Assembly: GCF_021869535.1 (NCBI RefSeq)
Contig: NW_026262668.1
Location: 71,445,558-71,509,557 of the forward strand
Direction: 5' to 3'
From: Mytilus californianus
Lineage: Eukaryota; Mollusca; Bivalvia; Mytilida; Mytilidae
DNA: 64,000 bases
Below are positions 23,801 to 33,872 of the stretch, in pieces. Position 1 is the first letter of the stretch, and the number at the start of each line of letters is the position of its first letter. The translations under genes were made by a program, and so were the position numbers. The notes under the pieces were generated by a model. The model was not told the DNA's origin and ran no database searches. It saw only the letters and a program-made list of their open reading frames with translations.

Positions 23801-24000
23801 ACAAAGATAAGTTCTGCACAATGTTTTTTGAAAAATTACAATGTAACAAAGAATAATAGGGAAAAAAAACAACGGTTGTAATAACCCTTTAGAACATCTG
23901 TATAGTTTGAAAAGAATATATCTTCTAAATAGCTTCTGGTATTGTTTTAAAACTCTATCACAAGGTTTTCAAGTAAACGAGAAAGTAAGACATAAACAAT
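20900..24000. other. Gene-free stretch
   Basis: Contains a weak copy of the CCTGGCTTTCAA...GTTCCTGGTGAAGGTAAATC element at about 20950 and a C run at about 22722. Otherwise no gene, exon or strong repeat is seen. Confidence 0.4.
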
Positions 24001-24864
24001 TTGCAAGTATATTTCAAATAACATACTAGGTAATAAACAGATGATTTAAAAAACATGTATGATTGTTGTTTCGAAATAACTTTCAATCAGATAGTTAACT
24101 GAAGTAAACGAAGGATTAATTATGTCACCTTGATTGTTTTATGTCTTACTTTTCTATTGGTTTCAAAACATCACGTATTCAAAGACATTCCAGAAGAATA
24201 ACCCAAATCTACAAACAATACATTAAGAAGGTTTTTTTCACGTAAGATCAAGAGGATGAAAATCAGGGCTTACTATCTGTCATCGATGATATCATATATA
24301 ATTGTATGCTCATGTTTCAGCTATTTTTTTTGTCCAATTTAAAATTATGTTTTAGACTTATGATTGTATTATATCATTTAAGTCACTGCTTTGTAGAAGA
24401 ACGTTTGAGTAAAATGTCTGAACTGTTTTTAGTACTCTGATTTGTTTCTTTTCTTTCCCATTTATCCCCGTTGCGTTTCGGCATCTAATTTATTGGAAAT
24501 GATCATTCATCAGTCAATATCAATTGTGTATTCATCAGGACATTTGGAAAAAATAGAACGAAAAGAATAGCTGAGCAAAAATAATTCATCAATTTTTTAA
24601 TTAATTTTTATTTAAATATAAAATCTGTGTTCCAAGACTTTTAATTTAAATTGTGCGCAATACTCGTCAGTGCCAAACACACGAAGATCAGGGTGGTTCG
24701 TATTCTTTAGGTCTTACAATTTACAACCATTAGTTTTTACCACTTGGTAGTAAATATACCTCACACTTGGTCTTTGAAATGTCATCATTCTTTTATTTGC
24801 TAAATAGAGTATAGCTCCCTCCTACGTTTAAAGCAGCTAATTTAGTGTCAAAAGTTTCAATTGA

Positions 24865-24920
24865 ACTACGTGATTATCGGTAACGTCATCAATGACGTAC
24901 CCAACAGACTTGTTTAAATT
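24865..24920 (+). promoter_or_regulatory. Ankyrin gene copy 1 upstream module
   Basis: ACTACGTGA (24865-24873), then the perfect 16-bp palindrome ACGTCATCAATGACGT (24883-24898), then TGTTTAAATT where the other copies have TATAAAT. Order and spacing are kept in copies 31219, 35934 and 54576. The half-sites fit bZIP (CREB/ATF) binding and ACGTG fits bHLH/PAS cores. These roles are inferred. Confidence 0.5.
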
Positions 24921-25011
24921 AGATTTTATTAAGATTTAAATTAACATTTAAATTAACATCTGACAAGAAGTTCATTGATACCTTTTATATTTATTGGTTA
25001 AGTCTTCCAAA

Positions 25012-25368
25012 ATGGGAACCGGAATTAGTAAAGACAAAGAAAATGACAAAATTGGCGCAATATTCGAGGCTTTACGACACGAAAGGTTTCCGCTGGCTGC
25101 AGATCTCATTTCAAAAGGTACTTGGGTAAACTGCATTAACTTTTTCGGTAGCACGCCATTAATAGAAACATGTAAGCACCGCAGAAATTCAATCAGGAAA
25201 AGGAGTTTAGTGGAACGTGACAGAGAGTCCTTTGTTAGATTCCTGATCGAAAATACTTGTGATAGCAGCAAATATGATATATATGGATGGACAGCTCTTA
25301 TGTATGCAGAAAAGAATGGTCATAGTAACATTGCCAATATTTTGGAGAAAATGGAGGAGAATCTGTAA
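25012..25368 (+). CDS. Small ankyrin-repeat protein, copy 1 (118 aa, intronless)
   Basis: Intact ORF of an unnamed family. The N-terminus MGTGISKDK fits an N-myristoylation signal (Gly2, Ser6, Lys7), suggesting membrane attachment. Residues 14-40 (AIFEALRHERFPLAADLISKG) look like the helix end of a first ankyrin repeat. GSTPLIETC (46-54) opens a second repeat, split by a basic insert (about 55-72, RRNS and RKRS, both basophilic-kinase-like) before FVRFLIEN. YGWTALMYAEKNGHSNIANI (91-110) is a third. The ATG at 25012 was chosen over an upstream TTG because it starts all paralogues and sits in a strong context (AAAATGG). Copy-specific changes include Trp38 for Gly and Arg69 for Cys. The function is unknown. 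Confidence 0.82.
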   Translation: MGTGISKDKENDKIGAIFEALRHERFPLAADLISKGTWVNCINFFGSTPLIETCKHRRNSIRKRSLVERDRESFVRFLIENTCDSSKYDIYGWTALMYAEKNGHSNIANILEKMEENL

Positions 25369-25379
25369 TCGGGAGTGTT

Positions 25380-25385
25380 AATAAA
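25380..25385 (+). terminator. AATAAA just after the stop, copy 1
   Basis: Poly(A) signal 11 bases after TAA. It is kept in every copy of the gene, implying a very short 3' UTR. Confidence 0.5.
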
Positions 25386-25790
25386 AGGAGATGTGAGGCA
25401 CAAAACGCATTACACACAGAACGTACATCTTATTGCTGAATAAGAACTAAGACTTGAAAGATTTCTTTGCCAATGGTTTGCCAATACGTTCTGTTACAAA
25501 ATTGGAGTTTTCATCTCAAAAGAGAGCTGGTAGGTCTTTCAAAGCTAGAACTATCTGATTGTCAAACATGTCTTCTCAAACATTGTATTAGTTATAATAT
25601 ATATTTAAATGTATATTTATTACATAGATATTTATAAAAATATATTTGCATAAAAGAACATCTGTTAATAAAACTAAACATACGAGCATAAAAAAGAGAA
25701 ATTTATTGTCCTGTGATAAGAAAATACGAATTATGATAAAGATTTCTTTTCAGCTTTAGCAATGTCATGTTTGTTATTTTCACAGTTTAT

Positions 25791-26300
25791 ATCTTGATAT
25801 TATGCCTCATATCTTGACTAACATCTAGAAATTGCCAATGAGTGTATGTTGAGAACAAAATTATACGACAAAGGAGATGATTTCAGCTTCCCAATTGTGA
25901 ACTTTCCATTTCTATGTAGCAATATCCCGGCGTATAAAGGCCTGAATGTGGAGTATATATATCCCTATTCATACGATATCCAAGAGCTTTCATTTCCAGA
26001 TGATTTCGAGTTCGTGTTGCTCAGTCTTAATTTTCTAAGATGTATTTTGTATATTGTTGTTTGTCTTTCGGTCGTTTTTTGTTGTCTTTTTTTTTGCCTT
26101 GGCATTGTCCGTTCGTTTTCGACTTGTGAGTTTGATAATCCCTTTTGTATCTTTCGCCTCTCTTCTAATCAGTACCAAAAGCAAACTGATATGTTAGCGT
26201 GTAAGTCCGACAGCTTCAAAAAGCTGGGAACTTAATGTTTTGGGCAGTATGTCTGCCGATTTATCACATTCAAACTTTTATTAATGGTTAAATTTTAGGT
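25791..26300 (+). mobile_element. Retroelement 3' fragment with internal deletion
   Basis: Decodes to a recognisable retroelement ORF C-terminus (RTKLYDKGDDFSFPIVNFPF, then SNIPA). It jumps at about 26000 from the conserved IQELSF position straight into the 3' tail shared with the other copies (GTTCGTGTTGCTCAG, then GACTTGTGAGTTTGATAATC). No intact reverse transcriptase is present. Confidence 0.7.
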
Positions 26301-28430
26301 TTTCGGTGAGACATTACCTATTTTGAAGAAGTATGTTTTAATTGACTGAAGTCCGGAACTTTTCAAAGACAAGTAGACGTGATATTAAAAATGCGATTTC
26401 ATCAAAGTGTATGCAAGGGTAATAAAGGTAAACATCATGATTCGTGATTACCCTTAATTATCAAGTCGTTCCGTTAGTTGATATCCTTTGATTTTGTCAG
26501 TTTTTCTGGACTTCCCCTTTTTGAATTTACCTTGGAGTTCGGTATTTTTGTTATACCTTTTTACTATCGACGCAAATCTGCTTTTAACGACAAATAGACC
26601 ATTGGACTATTTAGCAGAATAGTTTTCACTAGGCCAATAGCACTGCGCGTTGACTGTTAGTCCCAGTGGTTATCATCTGCTCAATAGTCATTTTATTTGG
26701 TACTGGCATAATTATTACATGTATACCCTTTTCAAATTCTCCGTTGAAAAGCCTAGAAATTATTAAGAAACTAAGATTGTCACAGCCGCACACAAATTTG
26801 ACCTTAGATTGATTTTGCTGCTCTGATAAGATGCACATTGGTATTATAGTTTTTCATCGGAATTTTTGGGTCCTCAATGCTCTTCAACGTCGTGCATTAT
26901 TTGACCTTTCAAATATTTTTATTCGAGCGACACTGATGAATCTTTTGAAGACGAAACGCGCTTCTGAAGTACAAGCATGGTATCTTTGATGGGTTTATAC
27001 ATCCTTGGCTTTCAATTGTTTTGTGTTTGAAGGTTCCTGAAGAAGATCAATCAAGAAAAGGCACTTTAAACGTACCAAATATAATAAGTATTTATTTAAC
27101 ATTCAGTATACTGTCTTATATTTTAGTTACTTTCAAGTACATGTACGGAACAAATGAAAACTAGCGAAAAACGTAGTGTCGTAATGAAACTCTCAGTGTT
27201 TGGAATCTTCCTTTCATGGGCTCTGTTGACTATAGTTAAACAGGAACATTTTGTGCTAAATGGATATCGTGAACCCAAATTAATACAAAAACGGAGCTGT
27301 CATTTTCCACTGAATACAGCAAATGATAAGAACCGGAGAAGTGAAAAATATGGCAACAAAATTGCAGATTTTTCGAAATACTAAGGAGTTTCTATTCATG
27401 AAATAAGTAACATAAGCTGTATTTGGAGAACCTTTTTTGAATTTTGAGTCCTCAATGCTCTTCATCTTCGTAAGTTATTTGGCCATTTCAACTTTTTTGA
27501 TTCGAGCGTCACTGATGAGTCTTTTCTAGACGAAATGCACGTCTGTCGTACAAAATTTTAAGCCTGGTATCTATGATGAGTTTATTGATTTGCAACAAAG
27601 ATTGATTCTTTTGGGTTTAATAAGCTAGATAAGTTGAAACGGACCTTATTCAGATATATATATTAAATGCGAATAAGTCATAGACCGCACATATATAATT
27701 TGAAAACAAGAGACGATTTAATCTTATAACTGTTAAAAAAAATAAAATTGAATAGGATGGTAGTTTTTGTGAAAATATTTTTCTTTTATTTCATAACTGA
27801 AAAGTAAAATCACAAAAATACTAAACTCCGAGGAAAATTCAAAAAGGAAAGTCCCCAATCAAATGGCAAAATAAAAAAAAAAACAAACACATCAAACGAA
27901 TGGATAACAACTGTCATATTCCTGACTTGGTACAGGCATTTTCTTATGTAGAAAATGGTGGATTGAACCTGGTTTTAAAGCTAGCTAAACCTCTGACTTG
28001 TATGACAGTCGCATCAAATTCCATTAAAGTGACAACGATGTGTGAACAAAACAAACAAAAACAGGTAAAAATGTCAAAAATAGGGGTAAATAGTCTAATT
28101 CGGCTGAACATACATCTTTTAAATTGTTATATTTACAAAAAGACAAAAACTTTAATTGAAAATTAGCATGACGATGTGTAGACGTTTTTTTGCTAGAAAA
28201 CTTAGTTGTTACTGCACCATGCTAATGACTGACGATAATTTTAACCATTCATGTATGGACAGATTCAAAATTCTGTATGTCCAGTTTTTTTTACGAATTT
28301 TTTATCGCTATGAAAAACATATAAAAATCTTTAAGATATCAGTGGAACAAGTTTGTAATGAAATTTTTATGATGAATAATGAAATTAAGACAATAGAATT
28401 TGAATATATCAGAGGCGGAAGATAACAAAG
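26300..28430. other. Gene-free stretch with dispersed repeats
   Basis: Copies of the element marked CACTGATGA(A/G)TCTTTT and AGACGAAA lie at about 26860-27080 and 27430-27595. A repeat that also inserts into the retroelement at 32190 lies at about 27800-28060; its open frame starting MDNNCHIPDLVQAF is a repeat by-product. No gene is seen. Confidence 0.55.
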
Positions 28431-28600
28431 GACAATCGACGTGTTGTTCATGGCAAGTATAAATACGTTGATAATTCTCATTCGGTGTTGTCACATTGAA
28501 AGTAAATAGGACGAGATAGTGCCTACAATTGGAACATATTAGTAGTCATCTATGACACATATATTCCATTTCGGTCAATCAGCTCAGTTAAATATTTTAT
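28430..28600 (-). mobile_element. Retroelement 3' fragment, minus strand, upstream of unit 2
   Basis: Reverse complement of the retroelement end (compare 30000-30080), with the tail toward lower coordinates and the coding side against the ankyrin cassette. Degenerate. Confidence 0.55.
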
Positions 28601-29640
28601 ACTTCAAATAACATAGATGGTTTTAAAAAAAATGGTATAGTTGTTTAAATGCGTTGGAATAAACTTTGAATCAGTGCTGTTTCTGAAGAACAACAAGAAA
28701 TATTGATTATTTCATCTTAAATGCTTTTAGCGTTAACTTTTCGCAACTCAGAATAATAAATCACAAATATAAACAATACATTTAGTATTTTTTTTCATGT
28801 AAGATCAAGAGGTGTAAGATCAAGAGGGTGCTTACCACGGCTTACATTTTCAAGGATGATATTATCTACAATAACATGCTAATATCACATATATGTTTAT
28901 GTTCAGGTTAAAATTGTTGTTAGAGTTATTATATCAAATGGTTTAACTCCAAGTTTTTAAGAAGTTCGGCTATGTCAAATGTTTACACTGTAACTTCTAT
29001 CTACCTTGATTTGTTTTGATTTTGTCCTATTAACCCCGGCGCATTTCTAAAACATCTTCCTAAACTGGTAATGTACATGACAATTTTGTATTCATAGGGA
29101 CATTTACAACTAGATGGTCCTAAGAAAATCTCAGCAAAAATCTTTCTACAATTATGTAAGACCCCCCTTTGTTTTTTTTACAAAATACAAAATTAGTCTT
29201 CTAGAACATTTTTAAATAGTGCGTAATCATGCGCAGTATCAAAGACACAACAGACAGGGTGGCTGATTTTTTTATCCTGGTATTTACCAATTGGTACTAA
29301 ATTTACCTCACACTTGGTCTCTGAAATGTCATTCTTTTTTATATTTGCTAAATATATCCCTTCTACGTTTATGGCAGTTCCTTTGGTATCAATAGTTTTA
29401 TATAAAGTACGTGATTATCAATAATGGGGTCATTAATGACGTATCTAGCAGAATTGTATGAATGAGATTTTATTAAGTTTCAAATTTACTATTGCAGTTT
29501 TAGTTTAATCTAACAAGAAGTTCACTGATATATTATATACATTTGTACATGTTTTGTCCTGTAATAAGAAAATACGAATGATAATAGAGATTTTGTATAG
29601 CTTTACCAATGTCGTGTTTGTTATTTCACATTCAATATTA
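28600..29640 (+). repeat. Ankyrin cassette, unit 2, lacking the gene
   Basis: Has the shared upstream block (TGTAAGATCAAGAGG), the ACAATTATGTAA block, the TTGGTACTAAATTTACCTC block and the promoter. After TTCACTGATATATTATATAC at about 29535, sequence runs straight to the downstream flank (CCTGTAATAAGAAAATACG). The coding region is deleted. Confidence 0.7.
29409..29463 (+). promoter_or_regulatory. Orphan ankyrin-type promoter module
   Basis: ACGTGA (29409-29414), TGACGTA (29437-29443) and TATGAAT (29457-29463), with the same order and spacing as the gene-bearing copies. No ORF follows. Confidence 0.5.
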
Positions 29641-30400
29641 TGCCTCATATCTTGACTTTCCATCTAGAAATTGACAGTGAGGGTCGGTTGAGAACAAAAC
29701 TTGCGACACAAGAGATAATTTCAGCTTCCCAATTGTGAACTTACCATTTCTATGTAGCAACAAACGTCTTTCCAGCAGCGCCTGTATATGGAGTATATAT
29801 CTCCCTAATGACACGACCTTCAAGATTTTCAATTTCCTATCATGATTTCCTTGATAGAAGGATGCTGCTTACAAGGAAGCTTTTAAACCAAGAATTCGAA
29901 ATGGTGCAATCATCCCTTCGAAAACAAAATCGAATTGGTTGCCCGTTATGTAATATCTGTTCACGGATGACGACGGATATGTTCAAATTGTCGTTACCAC
30001 AATCCGTCCTCTTTACCTATAATGTGACCAACCGATTAAGACTTACCACCGGGTTTGTACTTAGACGAGCAACATGATGAGTGCCACATGTGAAGCAGGA
30101 TCTGCTTACGGAGCACATGAGATAACCCCGGTTTTTGTTGGGGTTCGTGTTTCTCAGGCTTTCGTTTTCTATGTTGTGTTTTCTATACTGTCTTATAGTT
30201 GTTTTTCGTTTTTTGTCAAGGCATTTTCAGTTCGTTTTCGACTTCTGAGTTTAATTATCCCTTTTGTATCTTTTGCCTTTCTTTTACTCAGTACAAAACG
30301 GAAATTGATATGTTAGAGCGTCAACCAGCTACAAACTAAATGTTTTGGTTTGTATGTCTGCCAATGTAACACGTTCAACTAAATAATTCAAAGTTTGGTG
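29620..30400 (+). mobile_element. Retroelement 3' fragment, C-terminal ORF and 3' tail
   Basis: Decodes, across frameshifts, to IDSEGRLRTKLATQEIISAS-like, then DFLDRRMLLTRKLLNQEFEM. A tail follows (GAGCAACATGATGAGTGCCA, the GAGCACATGAGAT block, GGGGTTCGTGT). This is the most complete tail on the + strand. A dead copy. Confidence 0.7.
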
Positions 30401-30464
30401 ACTATGTTGATCCCATCTATCCCATCGAACTTGAAATGAAGGATACAACAAAAACAGTTAAGTC

Positions 30465-30915
30465 TGCCTCATAACTAGACTTACATCTAGAAATTGACAA
30501 TGATGGTCGGTTGAAAATAAAACTTTACGACAAAAGAGAGGATTTCAGCTTCCTAATTATTAACTTTCCATTTTTATGTGTCAACATTCCAGCTGCGCCT
30601 GAATACGGAGTATATAACTCCCATCTGACACGATATTCCTGAGATTTTATTGCTTATCATGATTTCCTTGATAGAGGGTTGCTGCTTACAAGGAAGCTGT
30701 TGAACCAAGAGTTTCAAATGGTGAAGTTGAAATCATCCCTTCGAAAATTTTAAGGACGCCATCACGAGTTGGTTGACCGAAATGGATTTCTGTTTCAGAG
30801 ATAAACGAATATGTCCTGATTGTCGTAACCACAATCCCGTCCTCTTTTCCTCTAATGTGATCTACAGACTTATCACCGGGTTTGTACTTATATGAGCAAC
30901 ATGACATCTGCCACT
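30465..30915 (+). mobile_element. Retroelement 3' fragment joined to unit 3
   Basis: Carries the KLYDKREDFSFL, SQLTRYS, DFLDRGLLLTRKLLNQEFQM and RHHELVD positions, with frameshifts. It ends in a tail cut after GAGCAACATGAC...CCACTAGTGGAGCAG, where cassette 3 begins. Confidence 0.7.
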
Positions 30916-31218
30916 AGTGGAGCAGAATCGTTCTACAATTATGGAACACTTTTAGGTTTTTGCTTTAAATACGAAACCAGTTTTCTAAAACTTTTTAAAA
31001 TTTTGCGTAATAATGGTCTGCATCACAAACATCGAAGGCAGGGATGCTGATATCATTTAAGGACTAACAGTTTACAACCATGGGTATTTAACAGTATGTA
31101 ATAAATATACCTCACCTTGGTCTCTGAAATGTCATCGTTTATTTTTTTTGCTAAATATTGTGTAACTCCGATCTACGTTTATAGCAGTTCGTATTGTGTT
31201 TATTTTGTTACATAAACT

Positions 31219-31270
31219 ACGTGATTGTCGGTGTTGTCATCAATGACGTACCTAGCAGACTTTTATAAAT
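31219..31270 (+). promoter_or_regulatory. Ankyrin gene copy 2 upstream module
   Basis: ACGTGA (31219-31224), GTCATCAATGACGTA (to 31250) and TATAAAT (31264-31270). The TATA-like box is 95 bases before the ATG, which would place a start site about 65 bases upstream of it. Confidence 0.55.
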
Positions 31271-31364
31271 TAGATTTTTATTTAAATTCGAATTACTATT
31301 GCTATTTCAGGCTACCAAGAAGATTATTAATACCGTTTATATTTATTGAATCATACTTCAAAAA

Positions 31365-31721
31365 ATGGGAACCGGAATCAGTAAAGACAAAGTAAATGAC
31401 AGAATTGGCGCAATATTCGAGGCTATACGACACGAAAAGTTTCCGCTGGCTGCAGATCTCATTTCAAAAGGTAAAGGGGTTAACTGCGTCAACTACTTTG
31501 GTAGCACGCCATTAATAGAAACATGTAAGTACCGCAGGAATTCAATCAGAAAAAAGAGCATAGTGGAATGTGACCGAGAGTCCTTTGTTAGATTTCTTAT
31601 CGAAAATACTTGTGATAGCAGCAAATATGATATATATGGATGGACAGCTCTTATGTATGCAGAAAGGAATGGTCATAGTAATATTGCTCATATTTTGGAG
31701 AATACAGAAGAGAATACTTAA
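31365..31721 (+). CDS. Small ankyrin-repeat protein, copy 2 (118 aa, intronless)
   Basis: Intact paralogue, about 85% identical to copy 1 by eye. It keeps the MGTGISKDK myristoylation-type start, GSTPLIETC, the RRNS site, FVRFLIEN and the YGWTALMYAE repeat. It differs in Lys37-Gly38, Tyr44, Tyr56, Lys64-Ser65-Ile66 and Cys69. Most changes are conservative and the frame is open throughout, which suggests it was under selection. The 3' part of the ORF, from 31601 on, is duplicated at 50244. AATAAA follows the stop at 31727-31732. Confidence 0.82.
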   Translation: MGTGISKDKVNDRIGAIFEAIRHEKFPLAADLISKGKGVNCVNYFGSTPLIETCKYRRNSIRKKSIVECDRESFVRFLIENTCDSSKYDIYGWTALMYAERNGHSNIAHILENTEENT

Positions 31722-31726
31722 TCGTT

Positions 31727-31732
31727 AATAAA
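31727..31732 (+). terminator. AATAAA just after the stop, copy 2
   Basis: Begins 5 bases after TAA. Same position class as in copies 1 and 3. Confidence 0.5.
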
Positions 31733-32109
31733 AGAAGATGTAAGGCAAAAATCAGTCAACTCATTAAAAACAGAACATCTCGTTACTGAATTACGGATTT
31801 AAAGATCTTTTTGTCATTTTTCTAGCCTTCATCTGAAAAATGAACACAAATGTATTTCGAAAGGTCACACATTGTGAATGGAAATAAAAGGAGATGTAAC
31901 ACAGCTCAAACACAACAAAAACAGATAAGACAGTATTTTCCTTTGGAAATTTGCGATATTCTTCACAAAATTGAACTAGTAGGTTATTCAGAGCCACACC
32001 TTTCTGATTGTCATATATTTGTAATAAGTATAAAAATAAAATCTATGTTTTTAAATACAAGTTATAAATAAAGATATTTTTTATAGCTTTACCAATGTTA
32101 TGTTTGTTA

Positions 32110-32790
32110 TATTCACAATTAATATCTTAATATAATGTCTCATATCTTGACTGACATCTAGAAATTGACAATGAGGGTCGGTTGGAATTTGATTCGACTG
32201 TCATACAAGTGAGAGGTTTAGCTAGCTTTAAAACCAGGTTCAATCCACCATTTTCTACATAAGAAAATGCCTGTACCAGGTCAGGAATATGACAGTTGTT
32301 ATCCATTCGTTTGATGTGTTTGAACTTTTGATTTTGCCATTTGATTGGGACTTTCCTTTTTGAATTTTCCTCGGAGTTCAGTATTTTTGTGATTTTACTT
32401 TTTGGGAACGAAACTTTACGACAAAGGAGATGATTTCTATTATGCAGCATCCCAGCAGCGCTTGTATATGGAGTATATATCTCACAGTTGATACGATATT
32501 CAAGAGCTTATATTTCCTATCATGATTCCTTGATAGAGAGTTGCTCTTTACAAGGAAGCTATTGAACCAAGAGTTCAAAATGATGAAGTCGAAATCATTC
32601 CTTCGAAAATTTTAAAGACGCAATCACGAGTTGGTTGACCGTAATTGATTTCTGTTTCACAGATGTCGACAGATATGTTCCAATTGTGGTAACCACAATC
32701 CCGTCCTCTTTTCGTCAAATGTGATCTACAGAATTAGACTTATCAACAGGGTTGTATTTACATGAACAACACGACTGGTACCACTAGTGG
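32110..32790 (+). mobile_element. Retroelement 3' fragment split by a second repeat
   Basis: The retroelement reads to GAGGGTCGGTTG at about 32182 and resumes at AACGAAACTTTACGACAAAG at about 32406. The intervening 32186-32404 is the reverse complement of the repeat at 27800-28060. The ORF decodes to pieces such as LLLTRKLLNQEF-like and is frameshifted. Confidence 0.7.
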
Positions 32791-33125
32791 AACAAAACCT
32801 TTCTACAATTATGTAACCCTCTTACCTTTTTTTCAAAACACAAAATCTGTTTTTCTCAACCTTTTTTGAATTGTTCGTTATAAAGGTCAATATAAAAAGC
32901 GGGGCTGTTATTCTTAAGGTGCAACATTTAACAACCATGGGTATTTACCAGTATGTAGTAAATATACCTCACTTTGGTCTCAGAAAGGTCATTATTTTTT
33001 ATTTTCTAAATATAAGTAACTCCCTTCTACGCTTATAGCAATTCGTTTAGATTTAAATAACTATTGCAATTCATATATGGCAAGAAGTTCATTGATACCT
33101 TTTAAAATTTATTGGTTAAGTCTTG

Positions 33126-33236
33126 GATAGCAAATATGATATATATGGATGGACAACTCTTATGTATGCAGAAAAGAATGGTCATAGTAACATTGCTAAT
33201 ATTTTGGAGAAAACATAAGAGAATTGTTAATTGAAA
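33126..33236 (+). pseudogene. Ankyrin gene deletion pseudogene (last repeat only)
   Basis: The 5' leader (TTTATTGGTTAAGTCTT) is joined directly to the last ankyrin repeat (AAATATGATATATATGG onward), with Thr replacing Ala at GWTTL. About 255 bp containing the ATG and the first two repeats are gone, as is the promoter pair (ACGTG/TGACGTA). TAA is at 33216-33218 and the downstream AATAAA is kept. Confidence 0.85.
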
Positions 33237-33667
33237 GTGTTAATAAAAGGAGATGTGAGGCAGAAAACACTCAACGCATTACAGACAAAACATACATCTT
33301 TTTGTTGAATGGCAACATAAAATACGGCTTAAAAGATTATGTTGCCAATTTTGTTACTATATTGTCCAGTACAAATTTACGATATTCATCTCAAAATGCA
33401 ACTGGTAGGTCTTTCAAAACCACAACTATCTGATTGTCAAACATGTCTTGTTAAATGTTGTAATAGTTATAAAAATGAAATTTGTGTTTATTACATAGAT
33501 ATTAAAAATATATTTGTATGAAAGAAATATGTGTTATCTGTTTAAAAACTAAACATATGAACATAAAACCAAATATACACGTGTCCTATAATAAGAAAAT
33601 ACTAATAATAATAAAGATCTATAAATAAAGATTTCTTCACAGCTTGAGCAACGTGATGTTTGTTATT

Positions 33668-33872
33668 TTCACAATTTATATGAAACAAAATGAAAACAAC
33701 ACGTTATAAATTATATGTGTCCGAAGCGCTTTTCTGGATTGACCTTCATCAGGAACATTCAAAGCCATATATTTGAAAGCCAAGGATGAATAAGAACCGA
33801 AACAGTTGAAGAGCTACATGATTAAAAAGGACATACAAAAATGGTCAACTTTGCCTGAGGAAATTGAAACCT
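33668..33872 (+). repeat. SINE-like repeat (family S), copy
   Basis: Blocks: TGAAAACAACACGTTATAAA, GTCCGAAGCGCTTTTCTGGA, CCTTCATCAGGAAC, CAAAGCC, GAACCGAAACAGTTGAAGAG, GGTCAACTTTGCCTGAGG. Other copies start near 39249, 39601, 42570, 52329, 63071, 63424 and 63777. Of a type abundant in mussels. Class unproven. Confidence 0.65.

Larger units (their letters stand above)
24010..26300 (+). repeat. Ankyrin cassette, unit 1
   Basis: Order: upstream block shared by all units (ACATACTAGG..., GTAAGATCAAGAGG at about 24243), promoter block, ankyrin gene at 25012, downstream block ending ATTGTCAAACATG, then a retroelement 3' fragment. The upstream retroelement half seen in some other units is reduced to traces here. 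Confidence 0.7.
30915..32110 (+). repeat. Ankyrin cassette, unit 3
   Basis: Begins at CGTTCTACAATTATGGAACA, so it lacks the upstream third of the full unit. Contains promoter, gene (31365) and a downstream block that is tandemly doubled: a second GGAAATAAAAGGAGATGTAA lies at about 31879, about 150 bp after the first. Confidence 0.65.

Noticed and set aside
24994..25011. In-frame TTG start extending ankyrin copy 1 by six residues
   Set aside because: Not ATG, not shared with the paralogues, and it would hide the MGTGIS myristoylation-type start.
27900..28166. ORF starting MDNNCHIPDLVQAF, also seen at 32127-32450 and 50686-50949 on the minus strand
   Set aside because: Conserved only because it is a translation of a dispersed repeat; the frame breaks in related copies.
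31791..31997. Minus-strand ORF downstream of ankyrin copy 2, with relatives at 50434 and 36469
   Set aside because: A shadow of the duplicated 3' block. The translation diverges between copies with indels, and there is no sign of coding constraint.
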